This document shows positions 23,419 through 34,789 of a DNA stretch of 64,000 nucleotides, one piece after another (position 1 is the stretch's first letter; the number at the start of each line of letters is the position of its first letter). The notes beneath the pieces were generated by a model that worked only from the letters and a program-made list of their open reading frames with translations, was not told the origin of the DNA and did no database searches. This stretch comes from Turritopsis dohrnii (lineage: Eukaryota; Cnidaria; Hydrozoa; Anthoathecata; Oceaniidae), in NCBI GenBank assembly GCA_027922465.2, contig BQMF02000331.1, forward strand, positions 186,001-250,000. The letters are read 5' to 3'. Position numbers and translations under genes: made by a program.

Positions 23419-23791
23419 TACACGGTTTTTTTTATAAGCAACACGTTTATAAGCAACACTAGTAAATTTTCTCAAAAATTTAAGCAACAGTACTACAAGG
23501 ATCTTACATAAATTAGCAACATGAAATTTTGAAATAATGCAGCACTTGCATAGCTAAAGTACATTTCTTAAAATTGCCACACTAGGTGGTTACGCTAGGT
23601 TGCAGTACTGTGTCCTACACTTTTTTCTTAAATACTTAAGCTTACACAAAGGTATTCAAGACTGGAAATACATATTTTTTCAATTAGTTCTTAGCAACAA
23701 ATTAAGCAACATTACTACTAAAAAATGGTCATTTTTTAAGCAACATTACTATTAAGATCTGACCTTGGTTGCTTATAAAAAAAAACGTGTA
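23419..23791. mobile_element. MITE with TACACG termini and AAGCAAC repeats
   Basis: Termini are inverted: TACACGGTTTTTTTTATAAG on the left and TACACGTTTTTTTTTATAAG on the minus strand at the right. The motif AAGCAAC occurs at least six times inside, in one orientation for most of the length. The outermost TA could be the target duplication of a Tc1/mariner-type MITE. 373 bp, non-coding. Confidence 0.7.
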
Positions 23792-24849
23792 TTAGCATTT
23801 AGTCTTTCCGACACGATAACTGTTTGTTTCAATATTTTTAGACCATCATCCTTGTGGAAATCATGTTTTGGAATTTTGTAAATCCTTTTCTTGTATACTT
23901 TCGAAAAACGTTTGCTTGATATTAGATCGTAAACGTGCTGTTCTTTATATAGCCCTGAAATATCGATTTGTACAACTACTTTTGTAATAGACCCCAGACT
24001 GTTTTGAGGTGTTGTTGTGAAGACTGTGAACCTTAGGAAAGATGCTTCACTTACTGATGCAATTAATTCAAAATTAGATTAAAGTCATTGATATATGATA
24101 ATACAGTGGGTAAAATTAGTGCGTTGAAGAGCATTTCTATTGAAATAAGAACATTGAAATTCATAATCTTCTCCAACGAATTAGCCAAAAACAGTGAACA
24201 CAATTATTGTCTATACGAGGTTTTCACGAACAGAAACGAAAAAGCACTTTTAACTTAAGGCTTTAATTGTTTATGAGTTCGAATAGCCCAATGTCAGTTT
24301 ATTATATAAAAGTCCTAAAAGAAGACTACCCAATTCTTACTTGAGCTTTGAGTATGTTCATATGACAAATCATGACTTTTATATTAATACGGTTAAAAAC
24401 TTATAAACGTATTAAATGAGGCTAACTCCGAGCCTTACTCTCCATTATCCATACACATTTCACAAGGTTATCACCAAAAAGGTCTGATGTTTGCGATTTG
24501 TCAGAAAAACATATTGATAAAATAGTTTAAAAACCAAAACTTCATGCTCCACTTGATGTCTGTTTTACAGGTGTATTACCTTTTTGTTAGTTTGATGAAA
24601 TAATCATTCTCAAACGAATATCGTTGAGAAAATCACAAGAATGCTCACATTCTTTTCTTGGGTTTCCCTATTTCGGATAGACAATGGATATGTTACATCT
24701 ATATATTTAACCTATGTCCTGTTAAGTTCAAAGTGGATCAATAATGGAAAAGATAGTTCCTAGTAAATACAGGGTCTCGCAAAACCTGGGTCCCAAAATA
24801 AACTTCAATATAATTGAGAAAAGTGTCCTGACACCATTTCCCAGCCCAC
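23792..24849. other. No supported gene
   Basis: AT-rich, no ORF with family signal. Confidence 0.4.
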
Positions 24850-25209
24850 CCTATATATTAATAGCCGATTCTCTGTTTGTCTGTCACGCAAAATGGTAGA
24901 TAAGTTGTGAAAGTAAGTATTTTATTTTATTATGTGCGACGTCAGTGTGAAACTGCGATGCAGGCGAGGAGGTTACGAAAAATTTGGGTCTAATATTTTT
25001 GGGGACGGGTCTGTGACATCATCAAAATGTTTGGTCAACGATATCTCTATAACGGTTGGTCGTAACAAGACGATCCCATGCATTTTCTTTGTCAGTTTTT
25101 CGAGCTCTACAACATGGGTACACTTATCATTGCCAAGTCTTTAATTTTATTTTTCGTGAACTCGACGCAGGCTGAACATAGGCGGCGAACTAGTCGCCTT
25201 GGCGTCTAG
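24850..25209 (+). mobile_element. Helitron-like element, copy 3
   Basis: A 360-bp plus-strand copy. The 5' end has CC in place of TC before TATATATTAATAGCC. The 3' end keeps the hairpin CGCC-TT-GGCG (25195-25204) and CTAG followed by T. About 140 bp of the middle are missing compared with copy 1, and the internal TGACGTCA has become TGACATCA. Confidence 0.7.
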
Positions 25210-25724
25210 TTCTATTTAAAAGTAATTTAATAAAAGGGATTATAATCCAAATTTCCATCCAAAATTTGCGCTGAATATTTGTTAGATATCATTTAGAACT
25301 TGTTTTTTTGCATTACACATTATTTCGTAATACTTTATGTGAGCATAATCTGAAGCATTGTTACCAACTGTCATAAAAAGAACTCTGACATTTCGTAACA
25401 CAAACAAGAAATAACAAATAACTGATAGTGCTAAAGTTTGAACTTTGAAATTGGAGAAAGTTTTATTGGGTGTAATGTGCTTTTTGATCGAAACATGCAA
25501 TTTAATGTGCTGATTTTATAGGAAATATACTGTAAAATCCTGGTTATGTTGCACAATCGAGAAGGATAGAATCCATGAGATTTTAAACCTATTTCAAGTC
25601 GACAGTTACTGGACAGATTTAAAACCTTTTCTTACATCAAAAGAATCATTACTGTGCATGTGCGTGTTTCAATAAGTAAGTATTATCATGGCAGCACTGA
25701 AAATGAATACCTAACTAAAATACT

Positions 25725-25790
25725 TTTGGACTTCTACTACTCCTCCTCCGGCCGAAATGGCATTTCAGTCTGCACTTCACGGTCAGCATA
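25725..25790 (+). repeat. CTACTCCTCC/GAAATGGCATTTCAGTC repeat, copy 1
   Basis: A CTACTCCTCC run followed by GAAATGGCATTTCAGTCTGC. The same arrangement recurs at about 28390-28465. Confidence 0.5.
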
Positions 25791-25877
25791 CTAGAAAATT
25801 ATTATTTCAGGAAAGTGATTATCCAGACAATAATCTAAGAATTATTTAAAAATGTAATTTATTTATAAAGAAACAGA

Positions 25878-26367
25878 TACCGTATTTTCCTCTAATAAAT
25901 GCCGCGGCGTTTATTAGAAGTTCCAACTTTTGGATGCGGTGTTTAAAAGAGGGCGGCGTTTATTACAAAATGAAAAATTAGATAAAAGAAACTTTAACAA
26001 CTTATACAACAATAACAACTTATCTTATCAAAGGTTACAAAAAATTGTGGGAAAATGTTTTACACAAAAAGATATGTTCACACAAATGTCAAAGAAGAGC
26101 AATATCGCTGTCGCCGTTCTCTTCTATGGCAAGAGAGAATATCTTCTATTTTATAGCAATTAACTACACACCAAATATTCATTCAAGCGTGGAAGAATTT
26201 GTTGATAGAAAACAAATAAAACTGGTAAACTATTTAAACTAATTCCTGTTTAGCCTGTTTCCTAATAAACGCCGCTTTTAAAGATGCAGCATTAATTAGA
26301 GAGCGGCGTTTGTTTAATAAAGGGCGGCGTTTATCAGAGAGTGGTGTTTATTAGAGGAAACACGGTA
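25878..26367. mobile_element. TACCGTA-type MITE with GGCGTTTATTA repeats
   Basis: Ends are inverted: TACCGTATTTTCCTCTAATA on the left and TACCGTGTTTCCTCTAATAA on the minus strand at the right. TA at both edges may be the target duplication. Copies of GCGGCGTTTATTAGA-like sequence sit near both ends. The middle holds about 300 bp of unrelated AT-rich sequence. Shares end type with 44354-44905 and with the fragment 26749-26786. Confidence 0.75.
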
Positions 26368-27532
26368 ATTATTTGATGATACCAACAATTTTATCATATT
26401 TAAAGTGTTTTCTGTAAGAAGGACAGAATTTTTATTTTTTTTGTTTTGCTAAGCGATAACTGATTAGAAGATAACCATCTGTTGAAGAAATCCTTGTGCC
26501 TGTAAGGACATTTCATTTAAATTTTTTTCGAAGAATTTTGTGTTTTTCTTTATGGCTCTTTTGACGGCTAAAAAATCAAATCTTATTATAAAGCATCATG
26601 GTTACAGTTCACTCATTATGCATATTTCTTTTGCATGTTGCAAATAGTTTCGGTACTTCTCAGTTAAACCTTATTTCAGGGACTGCGGAGCAGAATTTTG
26701 TTTGTGTGGGGCTGATTAATTAGGGCCAAGAAAATTTGTTATGTAATAGATTCTCTCTAATAAGCGCCCCATAAGAGAATACGGTATGTCAACAAAACGG
26801 TAGCAGCATTTCAAACTAACCTGAAATATAAAACCCAACTTATTTTTCTGAAATTCCTCGTGAATCGGTGTTTCCCTTTCTCCTAGGCCTAAGTTACATC
26901 GATGTCAATAGCGTTTAAAGAAACGTAAGTACAGGTACCGCGGAGCAGGGTGGCTAAGAGGGCTATTGCTATGTAATAAACTGTTAAGACTTTTTAATCA
27001 CAATAACAACATAGGTTTAACTCACAGTTAGATTCCGTGTGAACAAGGTTTTATTAAGGGAAAGTTCTCATAATACAAGAACAACATAATGCTGAAAGGC
27101 TAGGTTATATACTGACTCACAATGCTATGAGATTTCAAATAAAGCTTGGAGGCCATTCCACAAAGAAAAGTAATATAGATAAAAATAAAATAAAAAGTAT
27201 ATAATATAATATAAATAAAAAGTTTGGTTTTAACAGCTTAAGTAGGCTTGGTTGAGTTAAGGTTATGAAGAATGTCATGTATTAAGTGTCAACAATTTAC
27301 TGGTATTGCGTCGAAGGTTGTCTAAATTCTTCTATTTGCAATTATTAATGATCCGATAGTTCTGCCATGAGTATAAAAACTGAAAACATTAAAGTCATTA
27401 AAGGAAAACGTTTGATAGAAATGTCGATTCAAACGTGCGTTCAATTGAATAATACACGATATTTTAAATAAGGATATATGTGTTGCCAAGCTAATAATAA
27501 AATGTCCAATCCAAAAACTTCAGAATGCATAC
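26368..27532. other. No supported gene; one MITE end
   Basis: 26749-26786 is a lone right end of a TACCGTA-type MITE (CTCTAATAAGCGCCCC ... ACGGTA). Two GCGGAGCAG motifs (26685-26700 and 26938-26950) suggest further repeat debris. The 3' flank of the peptide gene follows. Confidence 0.4.
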
Positions 27533-27715
27533 TCATCCGCTTAATTTTATTATATGCCTTATTCTCCAAAGGATTGCGCAGTAATCACAATAACTTGAAA
27601 GTCCGTCATTGCCGTAGTAGCATGTTCTGCAACCTTTCGCAAAGTACGGTCTTGCATCAAAATTTGTCGCTAGCATAACAAGCAATAACAACACGACTGT
27701 CACTTTTAGATTCAT
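27533..27715 (-). CDS. Small secreted four-cysteine peptide
   Basis: From the ATG at 27715 the minus strand encodes 60 aa. The first about 21 residues are a strong signal peptide (MNLKVTVVLLLLVMLATNF). The predicted mature part of about 39 aa has four cysteines spaced C-x2-C-x10-C-x2-C (CRTCYYGNDGLSSYCDYC) and a basic tail (RIRHIIK). A canonical TATA box lies about 100 bp upstream. No family recognised; secreted defence, signalling and structural peptides can all look like this. No AATAAA is seen close after the stop, so a further 3' exon is possible. It looks like a host gene rather than a transposon part. Confidence 0.6.
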   Translation of the reverse strand: MNLKVTVVLLLLVMLATNFDARPYFAKGCRTCYYGNDGLSSYCDYCAILWRIRHIIKLSG

Positions 27716-27810
27716 CTTTTTCTTTAACACGTCCTGTATGAAATCAGTGGATAGCTAATCTTTTGCGTTTGCAAGTTCGATGCCGACTTGTAAAGTTCAC
27801 TCAAAGTGAT

Positions 27811-27826
27811 ATTTATATATATATAG
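27811..27826 (-). promoter_or_regulatory. TATA box of the four-cysteine peptide gene
   Basis: Minus strand reads CTATATATATATAAAT; a transcription start about 30 bp downstream would leave a 5' UTR of about 70 nt before the ATG at 27715. Confidence 0.6.
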
Positions 27827-27830
27827 GATA

Positions 27831-29737
27831 ATTCCGAAACAGAAACTAACGACATATTATAATTGTTTGTTGTTACAAGATTAGTTATTTTATTCGAGTG
27901 GTAAAGGTTGATGTCATCAGGTCAAGTATAGCAGCAGGGGGTTTGTTTAATATAAATAAAAACGTTGTTTCACATGAAAACACTCTTTCAAACAGTTTTT
28001 GTAAAGGGTTTTTCTCATTGGGACTATTATTATTGTTATTAAATTTTGAATTAAATTAACAGAAAGGAATAACTCACGCAAAGGTGTTTTGGATAGAATT
28101 GCATTGACCACCGATCAAATATGCTAAGAAACTCGAGCAGTGAAACGTTGGTTTAACTTAAGCCTAATTTTTAGCGTCAACGCTTGTGTAGGCGATTCAG
28201 AGAATTCCATGCATAGCATGTTAAATAGTAAAGAAATTTCCCTTTGATTCATCTGAATCACACAAAAGAAAACTGACTTATCAAGCAAACTTTTAGTTTA
28301 ATCGTAATTATATGCATAAAATTGCCTCGATTATCCCGATAATCAGTTTTATTACGGTAGCAGCGAAAGCGAATACCGTATTAAAACACCCGTGGACTCC
28401 TACTCCTACACCTACTCCTCCTACTACTCCGTCTGAAATGGCAATTAGTCTGCGATTTAGAGTCTGCAAGACTCTGCTAATAACGCAATGTAAATTCTAA
28501 TGAAGGAACACAGCCTTCGAAAGGTTTCACATATCAAACATTTAAAAGGACGTTTTCTTTGATGTTATATGAAATAATTCATGAAAGAATGAATATTAAT
28601 CAAATAGATCTGCATAAAAATGGAAGTTTTAGCTATTTATGCTAACTGAAAATACATTGATACTTAAAATTTTGTTATATATAGTTTTTCTTGTTAGTAA
28701 AGCCCATCAGTTCAAAACTTCTTATTACCTTGTTTGTTAGCTACAACACTGTTTTGTGTATTAAGAAGACTTTCAAAGATCTAGTTAAAAAAGGCAGTTA
28801 TTTGTTGGATTTCATTTTTGGTTTCATGAAATTATAATTAAAAACATATATTTTTTTTTCTTTCGAAACGCGTGTTTTTTTTCTACACATGGTCTTACAA
28901 AAAAATGTTCTTATAAAAAAATATACAGCTCACGCATGTATAATTCTTTTGTCTTTAATAAATTAATTTCTGGTGGCTTATGATTAGACCCTTTTTACAC
29001 TAACTTATCATTTTAACATATTTATCGTTTATGCCTGTTTTCCACCAGTGAGATATAAAAAAACACAAGCCTCAAAGAACTTTGTAGTAACTTTTCATAA
29101 CTTTAAGTACAATTGCTGCTACCGTTTTGCGCCATCTGGCTCTTGTTATTCTCTAATTCACATATCTCAAACTAAATACGGATTCCATTCGCCACAGGAT
29201 AACCTGTATTAACCAAACTTTCTGGAATCTAAGCCTATGTTCTTAACAACGTCTAGACATGTCCCTCTTGCTCTGTTATCTGTCGTAGATTCATTATTTA
29301 GTAATGGAATGAAATATATCAAGTATTTTAAAAAAGAAAAAGTTTCGATGTTGGGAACACGCTTCGCATGTTTAGACGCAGACCTTCCTATAGCTGCGTA
29401 TTTTCCGTCAGTCATTCGGATTAACAAGTCGACTTCATCTTCGGTTAGACCGAAAATGTTCGTTAATTTTTTGGAGCCTCCACCAGAAACATTTTTCGAC
29501 CTAGTTGATGTAAAAATGTGTTAGGTGATAAAATATTTACAATTAAAAATCAATAAAAATATGGGTCCTGCGTTTATTTTCTTACATTTTGTTATTTCAG
29601 CACACCGTTTGATAAATAATTTTGATATTGGAGTAAATGCATTATATCATGGATTTTGCATTGAGGTTGATGATTAAATTTCAAATCTTAATTTGAAAGT
29701 CGCATGTGAAAAGGACCATTCTATTTGTTTTGACCCT
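27831..29737. other. No supported gene
   Basis: Contains the second copy of the CTACTCCTCC/GAAATGGCA repeat (28390-28465). Overlapping ORFs on opposite strands at 29209-29524 look mildly protein-like (plus-strand end FLEPPPETFFDLVDVK) but match nothing I can name. Confidence 0.35.
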
Positions 29738-29931
29738 CATTACGTTTTGACCTTACCGTTTATTGGGCACCTGAGAATACCTTTGCCTGCCTTGCTTTTC
29801 CATTCTTTGGTTTTTAGGGAGCTATTCACACTAGTAAGCTTCTTTCTATGGCTTAGTGTGTTGAAGGGTTCTCCAAAATTCCAATTCAAAGAGATTGACT
29901 GTCCTTTTGTCCGAAAGATGGTGATGGAGTT
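29738..29931 (+). repeat. Duplicated LINE segment, upstream copy
   Basis: About 195 bp almost identical to 30442-30635, in direct orientation. The shared end encodes KFQFKEIDC.FVRKMV, the stretch just before the reverse transcriptase fingers in the LINE at 30.6 kb. This copy is followed by unrelated sequence. Confidence 0.8.
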
Positions 29932-30441
29932 CGAGTTTTATTTATACATTTAATTCCATTTTAATTTCACTGAACAAAGAAAAGTTGGAATGCGAACGAG
30001 TCTCAACAAAAATCTATGAAAAATTTAGTGTTTTAGTTTAGAAACCTACTCTCAGGTGCCTAATAAAAATAATGACAAAAAATAATTCGATCCTAGAATA
30101 AAAAGTTCCTTAGGTGTGAGTAAGGGAAAAAATTATTGACTTTTCTGAAAAAAAAACTATTTCGCAGGATGAAAGGAATTCTAGTCACCCAGTATCCCGG
30201 GTAAAAATTTTTGTATTATACAAATGATTTACAAATTTTACAAATTATACAAATGGATTTATTAAAGAATAAAAACATTTTTTCCCTTACTCACGCCTTA
30301 ATGGAATTATGTTGTTTGAATCTGTGTATTTTCTTTTATTATTTCTATTATTTTCTTCTATATGTGAATCTGTTTGGAACACAACATTTTTTAATGTTGT
30401 TTCAAACAAAATCCAATTTTTCAAAGCCCCATCCCCACCCC

Positions 30442-30635
30442 CATTACGTTTTGACCCTACCGTTTATTAGGCACCTGAGAATACCTTTGCCTGCCTTGCT
30501 TTTCCATTCTTTTGTTTTTAGGGAGCTATTCACACTAGTAAGCTTCTTTTTATGGCTTAGTGTGTTTAAGGGATCTCCAAAATTCCAATTCAAAGAGATT
30601 GACTGTCTTTTTGTCCGAAAGATGGTTATGGAGAC
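30442..30635 (+). repeat. Duplicated LINE segment, in-place copy
   Basis: Near-identical to 29738-29931 and continuous with the LINE ORF downstream. Differences are about a dozen point changes. Confidence 0.8.
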
Positions 30636-32475
30636 TGGAGGCCCTACTCCTTACAATATTTTGAAAGCCTCTGTCGATGTTTCATGTGCTATAGTCAGAG
30701 ATCGCATAAATGGTTCTTTCCAAACATGCAAGTTCCCAGACCGACTTAAGCTTGCAGAAATCATCCCTGTTAACAAAACGGAAGACTTTCACGATATAGG
30801 CGATTATAGACCAATTAGTATTCTTCCAACAGTATCCAGACTATATGAAAAGGCTATGCAAAACCAGTTATCTGAATTCTTCGAAGCAAACTTTTCAGAG
30901 TTCCTATGTGGTTTCCGAAAGCGTCACTCTACTCAGCATGCCCTTTTTCGCCTTTTGAATTAATGGCAAAAGAGTTTGGATGCTGGTAAAGTTGTTGGAA
31001 CTGTACTGATGTATCTATCAAAAGCCTGTGATTGTCTCCCGCATAATCTTTTGATTGCAAAGCTTGAAGCATATGGGTTTGGTTTCAAGAGTCTAAGCTT
31101 AATAGCTGATTACCTAACTCGTAGATCTCACAGAGTTTAAGGTGAATTCGTCTCTGAGTGAATGGTTGGAAATGGTTTTTGGTATTCCACAAGGTTCTGT
31201 TTTAGTCCTCTTCTATTTAACATTTTTTTGAATGATCTCTTCCTCTTTATCCAAAAAGCAAATATTTGCAACTTTGCTGAAGACACTCTTTTTACATGTG
31301 GGGAAACCTTAGATTATGTCATCACTATTCTTAAAAGGGAAACCAACAATATTTTACAATGGTTTAAGATCAACACAAGTCCAAAAAAGTTTCAAGTTAT
31401 GTTTCTGAGTAGAGGAAAACTAGATCAAGTACGTTTTGATATTGGTGAGAATTCTTTAAAATCCAAACCTCATATTAAACTTTTAGGAGTTACCATTGAT
31501 TATAAACTGGATTTCAATATGCATGTAGAGGGACTTTGTAACACTGCATCACAGAAAGTTTAAGCGCTATTCCGTATTCGACCGCTTCTGAACATCATTT
31601 GCGACTATGTGATGCTTATATTTCATCACCCTTTAATTATTGCCCTCTTATTTGGATGTTTGGAAGAAAACAAAACAACACGGCTATTAACAAAATTCAC
31701 AAAAGGGCGCTGTGTGCAGTCTATCAAAATTTCAATAGTAACTTTGAAGAGTTATTGAGTCTCGATCAGAGTGTCAAAATACATGTAAAGAATTCGAGGA
31801 CTTTGCTGATAAAAGTATTTAAGTCAATCCATAAATTGAACCCAAAATTTATGTGGAATGTATTTCTACCTAAGATAGGTCGGTACAACCACAGATCAGG
31901 AAACACATTGATTCTGCCCACAACAAACACTGTAAGATATGGCCAAAATTCTCTGGCCTTCAGAGGAAGCCTTCTGTGGTCAATTTTACCTAAGCATTTT
32001 AAGAACTCATAATCTACAGCAGAATTTAAATCAAAACTTAAAAAAATGGTTTGGTGAAAGGCTGTAACTGAGTAATTTGCAAGTGATTTATTTATTTATT
32101 TAACTAATATTTATACAGGATATTTACATATCAACAAATATGCTGTTTTCCATATGTGTCCTGTAATATAAAACAAAAGAAAATATAAAATGTGAGAAAT
32201 GGAAAAGGCAAAAAACTGTGAAAACAAAGGAGTGAAATTGAGAAACTGACAGAACGCTAAAAGCAGCAGGCATTGAAATAGGAAATTCACGAGATTTGTG
32301 TTTTTACTTTTCAATATTTTTCAGAATTTATTCTTTTATGAATTAGATTTTATATAATTTTATAGTATTTCTAATGTAATTCTTGTAACTATTTTTAATG
32401 TAGTTCTTGTAACTATTTGTCTTTGTACCAACAAAAACTAAATAAAAAATAAGAATAAGAAAAATAATGTCTTTG
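30580..32475 (+). pseudogene. CR1/L2-like LINE, inactive
   Basis: Successive frames read PDRLKLAEIIPV, DYRPISILP and GFRKRHSTQHALF (fingers and palm), then YLSKACDCLPHNLLIAKLEAYG, GIPQGSV and NFAEDTLF, then SPFNYCPLIWMF and AFRGSLLWSILP near the C-terminus (to 32010). The first catalytic Asp is Tyr (YLSKACD for DLSKAFD) and the A-D-D box is AED, so catalysis is lost as well as the frame (stop at 30961, shifts near 31130 and 31560). A residual 3' UTR ends at about 32475 in an A-rich tail. The block 32083-32330 looks like a second, minus-oriented LINE 3' tail inserted in that UTR. Confidence 0.85.
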
Positions 32476-32497
32476 GTACCTTCTAGACAAAAAGGTC

Positions 32498-33302
32498 TTA
32501 TTTCATGATAGAGATTTTTTTTCTGGCATCACTAAAACCATTTGGGATGATCTCTTCCGGCAATTCCTTTCTCAGCTTAACGCTGGACTTGGCAATGTTT
32601 ATTTTTTTATCGCATGTCACAATTTCTGGTTCATCGCTGTTAAATATAAAATGATAGTTGTCAGTCACATGTGGGATGTTGTTAAAGTATTTTGACAACA
32701 TGGTAGCCCAATCATACACATGAACCATAATTTAACCATCGTGAGTACCCACAAGTTTTGCGATGTTGTATTTCCCTAAGAGAAAACAAATTTCATCATT
32801 AAATCAAAATGTATAGAACATGACGATTGATAACAACAGTGTTATGTACTTAAAAATTGGTATTTTTTAAAGTAGAGATAATGTCAAAATTAATGCACAG
32901 TTTATTTTCTCTTGTAAGTTCGATAGTATTGCTAGAAGAATAAAGTTTGGTATCTCTTAAACTGTGACATCACATACATACAAAGTTAGGTTTGTGTAAG
33001 TGATCGAACATTTATGATCATGCATGTGAATGACGTCCATACATGGTAAATGTCAAATGTTTCTCAGTTTTTGATGTTGGTGACGATGTCAATTGAAAAA
33101 AACTTAGTAAAACATGTCTTTTTCATCGTTTGTAAGGTCCAACATGTTATTTCAACATTCCAGTATTTCCACAACTGTAAAAAGTCCGATATAATTGGTT
33201 TCGCTGGGGCCTAATCTACACCCGCAACCCCTTTCCAAAAACTCATTTACCTTGGATTCCTCAATTTGCATTTCCGGCTCATCAATGTCCACAGCAGCCA
33301 TT
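32498..33302 (-). pseudogene. Broken multi-exon transposon-type gene (GCGC motif / DUF7869-like end)
   Basis: From an ATG at 33302 the minus strand reads MAAVDIDEPEMQIEESK, then NEFLERGCGCRLGP and a leucine-rich helix with two Cys, typical of a cysteine motif found in repeated invertebrate genes of transposon type. Stops and a gap follow. The last part (32498-32728) reads MVHVYDWATMLSKYFNNIPH, HFIFNSDEPEIV and LPEEIIPNGFSDARK, which I associate with the C-terminus of DUF7869-type transposase-like proteins. The start region is shared in inverted orientation with 37080-37190. Function unknown; this copy is dead. Confidence 0.45.
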
Positions 33303-33375
33303 TTATTATTAACGTAATCTGTCAACAACTATAATGATTTCAAATGTTTGTAAGACTACTTAGAGCGTAACGGCA
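33290..33375 (-). repeat. Inverted copy of the 37.1-kb gene start
   Basis: Minus strand: TCTAAGTAGT, ACAAACATTTGAAATCATTA, TTAATAATAAAATGGCTGC in order, as at 37090-37170 on the plus strand. A third, more diverged copy of the piece ending in an ATGGC lies at 33490-33545 (minus). Confidence 0.7.
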
Positions 33376-33559
33376 AGTCGTAACACGTAAGGTGTAAATT
33401 CTTTTGGAGAAGTCCTAGTGGCAGTTGATTAAATTACCAGTCTCGTTTAAAACTACAACTGTTAACAAATTCTTGCGCCTTGGTGAAATCAGCAAATTCA
33501 ACATTTTATTCGGCCATTTTGTTGTGAACGTAATCTAACAACAACTTCGAACGTGATAC

Positions 33560-34367
33560 TAATCCCAAGCCGATTCTTGGACGGTTTTTACTACCCCTTA
33601 TCGGCATAACTCTGTAGAATTCGTTCACATACTTCAAAAAGTTATTTAACATTTCGCCAAAGCATTTACTTCATCTAAGTGTTTTACTTTCCTTGCGACG
33701 TTGCTTTTGTTCCTTGCAATTAAAGAGGTCTAAGTGAAAAGACAGGTCAATGCATGTAGAAACCATCCAATTGACGAAGCTTCGAAGAGGTGGTTTATGG
33801 TGGCCGAGAGCCGCCAAGTAGAAAAGTTAAATAGGACACGATATATTAAAAAAATATTTAAAAAAATAAAAACGAAAATAAAATAAAATAAAAAATTTAT
33901 TTAAAGTAGTGGAAATTGGCGGACCTCAGCTTTTATATCAACTTTGCTTTTAAATTTTTGAAAACTGAAAACTCCTAGACGAGAAGCAAAGTGGACATTG
34001 TTGTTGTTGCGGACGTGGTAGAAACAACGGCTGTTCTTCAGCGGGAACAGCATGGGGAGCGCGCAGAGTGGAGATCTTGAAAGTGTTTCTTGTGCTGTTG
34101 TGTGATGTTGGTTTAAGTTGAATAGTACTTAAAAATCTTTGAGTATAATTATCATGGCGGCAAGAGCGGATGTGCCTAAAATAAGCTCTCTTTTTTTGTG
34201 TCTTTCATTTTTTTCGTGTTAGAGTGAATGAGTAGAAAAGAGTGGGCTTAGATCATCTATAGGCTAAACAAAAGATAAGAAATTTATTAGGAAAAAAATA
34301 GCTGTTTTTGTTTCTGTGTTATTTATTAAAACTTACTTGTTTTTAGTCGTTGATATTTTATAAATAT
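33560..34367. other. No supported gene
   Basis: Includes a GGCCGAGAGCCGCCAAG motif (33802-33818), shared with 36600 and 36653, and an A-rich tract at 33845-33900. Confidence 0.4.
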
Positions 34368-34763
34368 ATGTCAGATTGGAAGTCTGATTTATTGTTGAAA
34401 GACATACTTGTGAGGTATGTATCACAGAGGCTTAAAAGAAGTGAAATTCTGAGTTATGTTACAAGAGACTTCCCTCAGTATTGCTGGAGCATGCGATCAT
34501 TGGAAAGGAGACTTTGCTACTTTGAAATAAAATACATTGATTATGCTGTCTCTGCTAATGATGTGCAAGCTGCTATAGAGTCTGAATTAGAAGGTGCTGG
34601 AGCTCAGTTAGGGTACCGTGCTATGACAAACAAAATAAGGCAAAATCATGGACTCAATGTACCACGAGACTTAGTTTACAACTTGATGTATGAAGCTAAT
34701 CCCGATATGGTTAAAAATCGGACACCTCGATTCAAGAAAAAGAAAAATAAAGAACAGTTTTAA
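34368..34763 (+). pseudogene. Truncated integrase-type transposase, N-terminal part
   Basis: 131 codons open from ATG 34368 to TAA. MSDWKSDLLLKDILVRYVSQ, the helix-rich ILSYVTRDFPQYCWSMRSLE, GYRAMTNKIRQNHG and LVYNLMYEANPD correspond to the region before the DDE core in a family of integrase-like transposases (the pseudogene at 63.4-64.0 kb shows the following core of a related protein). The catalytic part is missing: the frame stops after KKKKNKEQF. An acceptor-like TTTTTAG lies at 34341-34347. The alpha-kinase ORF starts 26 bp downstream in another frame. Confidence 0.6.
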
Positions 34764-34789
34764 AAGTCCAGACATTTTCTGTGTTACAT

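Noticed and set aside
29209..29524. Overlapping 72- and 95-codon ORFs on opposite strands
   Set aside because: Neither shows a recognisable motif or signal peptide; could be a relic, but there is no support.
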